A stretch of 64,000 nt of DNA from Candidatus Endomicrobium embiratermitis (GTDB taxonomy: Bacteria; Elusimicrobiota; Endomicrobiia; Endomicrobiales; Endomicrobiaceae): NCBI GenBank assembly GCA_009781315.1, contig WQYI01000006.1:1-64000 (forward strand). Reading direction: 5' to 3'. The notes under the pieces are model-generated. The model was not told where the DNA came from. It searched no databases and was given only the letters and a program-made list of their open reading frames with translations. Numbering within the stretch: the first letter of the stretch is position 1; the number at the start of each line of letters is the position of its first letter. Both the position numbers and the translations under genes were made by a program. This document shows, piece by piece, positions 60,224 through 64,000 of this stretch.

Positions 60224-61507
60224 ATGGCTATGAAAAAAAATACTTTTTACCGTATCAGACTTATTACCGCTGTTTGCGTCGGAATTTTATCTTTGGCGGC
60301 ATTTACGGGACTTTTTTACGCCGTAAAAATTTTTGACTTACAGCTCGGGGCGCTGCTGCAGAGAGTATTCGTTGATTTCTCGATAATAGCTTTAGTTTTA
60401 CTCGCGTTTATACTGATAATGACTTTTCTTTTCGGGAGATTATACTGCTCCGCTTTATGTCCGCTTGGAATTTTGCAGGAATTTATCGGCGTATTTAAGA
60501 AGAAAAATTCCGGAACGCAGAAAAACCTTTTCTTCAAGTACATAATTGCCGCCATAGTATTCGGAACTTTAGCCGGCGGTACAGCCTGTATACTTCGTCT
60601 GGCGGAACCTTATACTTATTTCGGTTCGGCTTTTACTTTGTCTGCCTTAGGAATAATCGCGGTTATCGTAATAATTGTAATCATATTTATAAAAGACAGA
60701 TTTTTCTGCACAAACATTTGCCCCGTGGGCACGGTTCTGGGATTAATATCAAAATTTTCCGTCAATAAAATATATTTGCAAAAAACTACATGTACGTCCT
60801 GCGGAATTTGCGGAAATATCTGTCCGGCAGGCTGCATAAACACAAAAGAAAAAACCGTAGACAATGAAATCTGCATAAAATGTTTAAAATGCCTTAACGT
60901 ATGCCCCGTAAATTCCGTAAAATACGCAATGAGTCCTAAAGAAAAAGAAGAAGTGAAATTCAGCCCGAAAAGACGCCAGTTTGTTTTAGCGGTTTCAACC
61001 GTCGCCGTTTTTGCCGCCGCGGCAAAAGCCGGAGCCGTAATAAAAAAGATTTTGTCGGAAAAATTTTCAGACGTAATCCTTCCTCCCGGAGCATGGAATG
61101 AAGAGAGATTTTTAAATAAATGTTTAAACTGCAATCTCTGCGTTAAGGTATGCCCGACAAATATCATAAAAAAAGCCGACGCTAAATACGGAGCCGTAAG
61201 CATTGATTTCAGCAAAGGGTTTTGCGAATTCAATTGTATAGAATGTATTAAGGCGTGTCCTGCCGGAGCATTGCAAAGAATCTCATTGCCTGAAAAACAA
61301 AGGATGAGAATAGCCATGATTACTCCTCCGGAAACAGAAGCTCCTAAAGCCGTGGAAGCGTGTCCGACGCAAGCGCTGGTTCAAAATCCCAAAGGCGCAA
61401 GACCGTTGTTTTCTGCTTCAAGATGCATAGGCTGCGCGGCATGCAAGATAAAAAGTCCGGAAACAAATATTCGGATTTACGGCGTTAAAATTCAAAAAAT
61501 TTTGTAA
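60224..61507 (+). CDS. Polytopic ferredoxin (NapH-like) with internal twin-arginine segment
   Basis: 427 aa. Helices near 13-35, 50-70, 104-125 and 136-157 carry the NapH-type CSALCP and CTNICP motifs. A double ferredoxin follows (C190-C200, C217-C227). Then SPKRRQFVLAV (247-257) begins a fifth hydrophobic helix, followed by a second, separate set of ferredoxin cysteines (C300-C310, C334-C345, C401-C407). The internal RR before the last helix resembles proteins inserted by Sec and finished by Tat. It starts 1 base after the reductase stop and likely passes electrons to it. Confidence 0.86.
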   Translation: MAMKKNTFYRIRLITAVCVGILSLAAFTGLFYAVKIFDLQLGALLQRVFVDFSIIALVLLAFILIMTFLFGRLYCSALCPLGILQEFIGVFKKKNSGTQKNLFFKYIIAAIVFGTLAGGTACILRLAEPYTYFGSAFTLSALGIIAVIVIIVIIFIKDRFFCTNICPVGTVLGLISKFSVNKIYLQKTTCTSCGICGNICPAGCINTKEKTVDNEICIKCLKCLNVCPVNSVKYAMSPKEKEEVKFSPKRRQFVLAVSTVAVFAAAAKAGAVIKKILSEKFSDVILPPGAWNEERFLNKCLNCNLCVKVCPTNIIKKADAKYGAVSIDFSKGFCEFNCIECIKACPAGALQRISLPEKQRMRIAMITPPETEAPKAVEACPTQALVQNPKGARPLFSASRCIGCAACKIKSPETNIRIYGVKIQKIL

Positions 61508-61607
61508 GAAGATGAGCAGTTGGGAGGATGGGAAGTTGAGTAAAGGCAGAGTTTTTTGGTCGTTGTCGTTGCGTCTCTTCTCAACCTCTCAACTTCTCAT
61601 CATCTGT
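61508..61607. repeat. AAGTTGAG-word palindromic repeat with GTCGTTGTCGTTG core
   Basis: Left arm GATGAGCAGTTGG...GGAAGTTGAG, right arm CTCAACCTCTCAACTTCTCATCATC, centre GTTTTTTGGTCGTTGTCGTTG. A copy in opposite orientation is at 62679-62778. It lies between the ferredoxin gene and tatA. Confidence 0.84.
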
Positions 61608-61624
61608 AGTTAAAGGAGGCCGTT

Positions 61625-61864
61625 ATGTCTTTGGGAATAGGCGAAATAGTCGTAATTATCATTGCGATAGTAATTTTATTCGGCGGAAAAAAAATACCCG
61701 AACTTGCAAGAGCATTGGGAAGAGCTTCTTATGAATTTAAAAAAGCAAGAGAGAGCATAGAAAAAGAAATAACCGCGGCTGAAAGCGAAGCTAAAAAAAT
61801 TGAAAACGCCGTAAAAGCCGGCGCGACTACGGAAACAAAAGAAAGTGGCAAAAGCAATTCTTAA
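61625..61864 (+). CDS. tatA: Twin-arginine translocase TatA/E
   Basis: 79 aa. One short membrane helix (GEIVVIIIAIVILFGGKKIPELARALGRA) with the conserved FGGKKIPEL hinge, then an amphipathic helix and a charged tail. It forms the Tat pore with TatC. AAAGGAGG gives a strong ribosome site. No TatB homologue is present, so this is a minimal TatAC set. Confidence 0.95.
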   Translation: MSLGIGEIVVIIIAIVILFGGKKIPELARALGRASYEFKKARESIEKEITAAESEAKKIENAVKAGATTETKESGKSNS

Positions 61865-61875
61865 TTCCTCTCTTT

Positions 61876-61948
61876 TGTCATCCCCGAAAGTTGTAATCGG
61901 GAATCCATTTTCAAAAATAACGTGGATTCCCGTTTTTACGGGAATGAC
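61876..61948. repeat. TCATCCCCG/TGGATTCCCG repeat element
   Basis: GTCATCCCC...TCGGGAATCCA and TGGATTCCCG/CGGGAATGAC. Same type as 58764-58860. Between tatA and tatC. Confidence 0.72.
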
Positions 61949-61976
61949 AAGAAGATTGATGACATAGGCTAATAAT

Positions 61977-62687
61977 ATGACGGATAAAGAAGAAAGTTTA
62001 ACGCAGCACCTGGAAGCGTTAAGAAAAGCGCTTATACGGAGTTTTGCCTGTATTGCAATACTCCTTCCTTTTGCGTTTTGGGTATCGCCGAAAGTTTTGG
62101 ATTTTTCCATAAAAGTGCTGCTTGGCGACAGCGGCATACACTTAAATTATTTCTCGCCATTGGAAGTGTTCATACTCCAGATGAAAATCGCTCTTTTTAT
62201 CGCTTTAATCGTTTCTTTTCCATACATTGCCAAAAATATCTGGGATTTTATCATGCCGGCATTGCACAGCAAAGAAAAAAAGTTTATTAAATCGATAGTA
62301 TTTTTCTCATCTTTGCTGTTTTGCTTCGGAATAGCTTTTTGTTTTTTTATAATACTGCCTATTATAATCCGATTCGGCATGAGTTTTGCCTCGCCGCAAA
62401 TGCAGCCTGTTTTTGGAGTATCAAATATCATTACGCTTTCTTTAAGCCTGTCAATAGTTTTCGGCATTATGTTCCAGTTTCCTTTAATAACTTACGCGCT
62501 TATAAAATCAAACATTATTTCTTATGAAAGCGTAAGCTCGAAACGTTCTTACATTATAATAGGTATTCTGATCATGGCAACCCTGCTTACGCCGCCTGAC
62601 GTTTTAAGCCAGATTCTGCTGTTTCTGCCTACTTATATGCTTTTTGAACTCGGACTTCTGTTCGCGCGCAAAAACAACAGAAGATGA
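61977..62687 (+). CDS. tatC: Sec-independent translocase TatC
   Basis: 236 aa with six helices. The N-terminal LTQHLEALRKALIRSF and the SPLEVFILQMKIALFIALIVSFPYI segment are TatC signatures that bind the RR signal. Its stop codon lies inside the first arm of the following repeat (GAAGATGAG). Together with TatA it serves the reductase and ferredoxin encoded upstream and probably others. Confidence 0.95.
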   Translation: MTDKEESLTQHLEALRKALIRSFACIAILLPFAFWVSPKVLDFSIKVLLGDSGIHLNYFSPLEVFILQMKIALFIALIVSFPYIAKNIWDFIMPALHSKEKKFIKSIVFFSSLLFCFGIAFCFFIILPIIIRFGMSFASPQMQPVFGVSNIITLSLSLSIVFGIMFQFPLITYALIKSNIISYESVSSKRSYIIIGILIMATLLTPPDVLSQILLFLPTYMLFELGLLFARKNNRR

Positions 62688-62778
62688 GCAGCTAAGAAGT
62701 TGAGAAGCTGAGCAACGACAACGACAAAAAAATATTTGTTTTTGCTCAACTTCTCAGCTGCCCAGTTTCTCATCTTCT
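62679..62778. repeat. AAGTTGAG-word palindromic repeat with CAACGACAACGAC core
   Basis: Left arm AGAAGATGAGCAGC...AAGTTGAGAAGCTGAG, right arm CTCAACTTCTCAGCT...CTCATCTTCT, core CAACGACAACGAC (62713-62725). It is the best-paired copy, and may also end transcription between tatC and the convergent lipoprotein gene. Confidence 0.86.
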
Positions 62779-62782
62779 TTTT

Positions 62783-63274
62783 TTACCGGTCAAATTTTTC
62801 CTTTAATATTTTATACGCTTCTTCCGGATCGTCAATATCAGAAACAGTCTTTTCCATAGGACATTTATCATCGCCGGATTTGTTAGTTATATAATCCACA
62901 ATTTTGTCCGCGGAATATTTCACATTATATTTTTCCAAAACCGGTATGGCTTCCTTTGAAAGAATTCCCGTATAAAGTTCCGCAGCTCCTCCGTAAACCA
63001 AAATAAGAGAAGAAGCCTTTCCGGTAACTTTATCAAAAACATAAGCATTTTTAAAATTTCCGTTTTCAAGATGCTTAAAAAGCGGCTTTATCCCGTTATC
63101 GTCGTAAGTTTTAACAACGCCGCCATTATAAGCCACGACTAAAGCGTGGTTTTGCGACAATTCTTTTAACTCATTCAACGATATGCTTTTCTTATTCGCA
63201 GCCGCGCAGCCCGAAATTATTGCTGCAAAAAACAATAATACAACCGAAAAAATCAGAAAACTTTGCTTTTTCAT
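62783..63274 (-). CDS. Small lipoprotein
   Basis: 163 aa from the ATG at 63274 (AGAAGG 7 bases upstream); an in-frame TTG 27 bases earlier would prefix the signal with a basic stretch and was rejected. The lipobox ISGC follows a hydrophobic signal of about 20 residues. The remainder is a soluble alpha-beta domain (ALVVAYNGGVVKTYDDN...YVFDKVTGKASSLILVYGG) without a family I recognise. It precedes the convergent tatC end and follows the ligase-like gene. Confidence 0.72.
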   Translation of the reverse strand: MKKQSFLIFSVVLLFFAAIISGCAAANKKSISLNELKELSQNHALVVAYNGGVVKTYDDNGIKPLFKHLENGNFKNAYVFDKVTGKASSLILVYGGAAELYTGILSKEAIPVLEKYNVKYSADKIVDYITNKSGDDKCPMEKTVSDIDDPEEAYKILKEKFDR

Positions 63275-63344
63275 TTTTTTCCTTCTCTTATAAATTTTCA
63301 ATAATTATAACAATTTTTCAGTCAACTGCATTTGAAAAACTTTA

Positions 63345-64000
63345 TTATTCTGCGGCTGTCTTGCGCATAAATTGATTAAATTTGTCGTAGCTTCTTGCAA
63401 GCTCGGCATACTCTTTGGCTTTAGTTTCATCGCCGGATTCCCTATATAACCAGGCAAGTCCGCCTTTTATCCCGGCTGAGTGATAGTAGTATTGCTCGGC
63501 TTTTAAACTGCTGTCAACGGCTTTTTGCAAATACATTCTCTTTTGTTCAGGGTCAGTCTGTTTTGTGGACAGAAAATATAAATATTCCGAAAGAGCATTC
63601 CAATAAACAGGGTTCTTTTTATCACTTATCGTTGCTTTTTCGTACATTTGCACAGCCTGTTCGTACTTACCTTGTTCGCGTAAAAAATCACCCTCTTCAT
63701 AATAGTTTTGGGCAATAACCAAAGATGCAAAAATATAAATAAAGCATAAAACCGGTATAAAAATCAGAAGAGCCGGAATGCGCGTTTTTCTTTCGGCGAT
63801 TGTAACGGTAAAAGCCGTGCCGGCTATAACATAAAAAACAAGCATATTTGCCGGAATAAAAAAGTTGTAATCAATTAAATTTAAACATATAAAAACAACA
63901 GCCGAAATAAACGCTGCCTTGATATACGGCTGTTCTTTGTCTTTGATTTTTATGCGGTTAAAAATATTTTTCGTAACCGCAAAAGCGGCGGCCGTAAAAG
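63345..64000 (-). CDS. O-antigen-ligase-like membrane protein with TPR C-terminus (partial)
   Basis: The frame is open from the stop at 63345 to the window edge, so the 5' part is missing. An internal Met at 63845 is not the true start. The upstream codons read AAFISAVVFICLNLIDYNFF then IPANMLVFYVIAG, like the last helices of Wzy/WaaL-type O-antigen ligases. After another helix come TPR repeats (EEGDFLREQGKYEQAVQMYEKA and KGGLAWLYRESGDETKAKEYAELA). It probably polymerises or transfers surface polysaccharide. Confidence 0.7.
   Translation of the reverse strand, partial: FTAAAFAVTKNIFNRIKIKDKEQPYIKAAFISAVVFICLNLIDYNFFIPANMLVFYVIAGTAFTVTIAERKTRIPALLIFIPVLCFIYIFASLVIAQNYYEEGDFLREQGKYEQAVQMYEKATISDKKNPVYWNALSEYLYFLSTKQTDPEQKRMYLQKAVDSSLKAEQYYYHSAGIKGGLAWLYRESGDETKAKEYAELARSYDKFNQFMRKTAAE

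Overview
The window reads as a chromosomal segment of a low-GC, Gram-negative bacterium. It encodes outer-membrane barrels, lipoproteins, Tat export, a LolA-independent set of envelope enzymes and a partial O-antigen-ligase-like protein. The PorV/PorQ-type barrels, the split glycine decarboxylase (gcvPA/gcvPB) and the mix of eukaryotic-type kinase signalling with TPR proteins suggest Elusimicrobiota (Endomicrobium-like). This is an inference from gene content, not from a phylogenetic marker.

Layout. 1-8290 (mostly minus strand): a flavoprotein, a P-loop kinase, a PorV-like barrel, a YhcH protein, an initiator tRNA, a small outer-membrane barrel, and the glycine cleavage genes gcvH-gcvPA-gcvPB. 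8504-9791 (plus): a YbgC-type thioesterase, tadA and the tmRNA gene ssrA. 9796-19716: a genomic island inserted at the tmRNA 3' end and bounded by a 32-bp direct repeat. It carries a large serine recombinase, two unknown genes, an ADP-ribosylglycohydrolase, a Type IIG-like restriction-methylation enzyme, a two-gene module (Mrr-like nuclease plus membrane-helix protein) and a HEPN protein. Directly beyond it lies a deleted remnant of a second related recombinase, so the site has been used more than once. 19885-27559: a lipoprotein, a broken dinD, a FIST sensor with a hybrid histidine kinase, and a three-gene cluster with a glutathionylspermidine-synthase-like ATP-grasp enzyme. 27754-34442 (plus): DUF2157/GDYXXLXY membrane proteins, an amidase, murI and the queuosine genes queD-queC-queE.

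34449-58696 (minus): housekeeping and envelope genes (dusB, tsaD, ctpA, an EnvC-like factor, ftsX, glgA, galT). These run behind a striking signalling and surface operon made of a Ser/Thr kinase with PEGA domains, a secreted repeat coiled-coil protein, an FHA/FG-GAP protein, a PP2C phosphatase, a response regulator and a PorV-TPR protein. Upstream are scpB, scpA, trpS, an M50 protease and two small proteins. 58975-62687 (plus): a Tat-exported Fe-S aldo/keto reductase, a polytopic ferredoxin with an internal twin-arginine motif, tatA and tatC. 62783-64000 (minus): a lipoprotein and the 3' part of an O-antigen-ligase/TPR gene cut by the window edge.

Most longer intergenic gaps outside the island hold palindromic repeats. 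Their two arms match each other, while the short words they are built from differ from locus to locus. In several places these words supply the stop codon, ribosome site or start codon at a gene junction.
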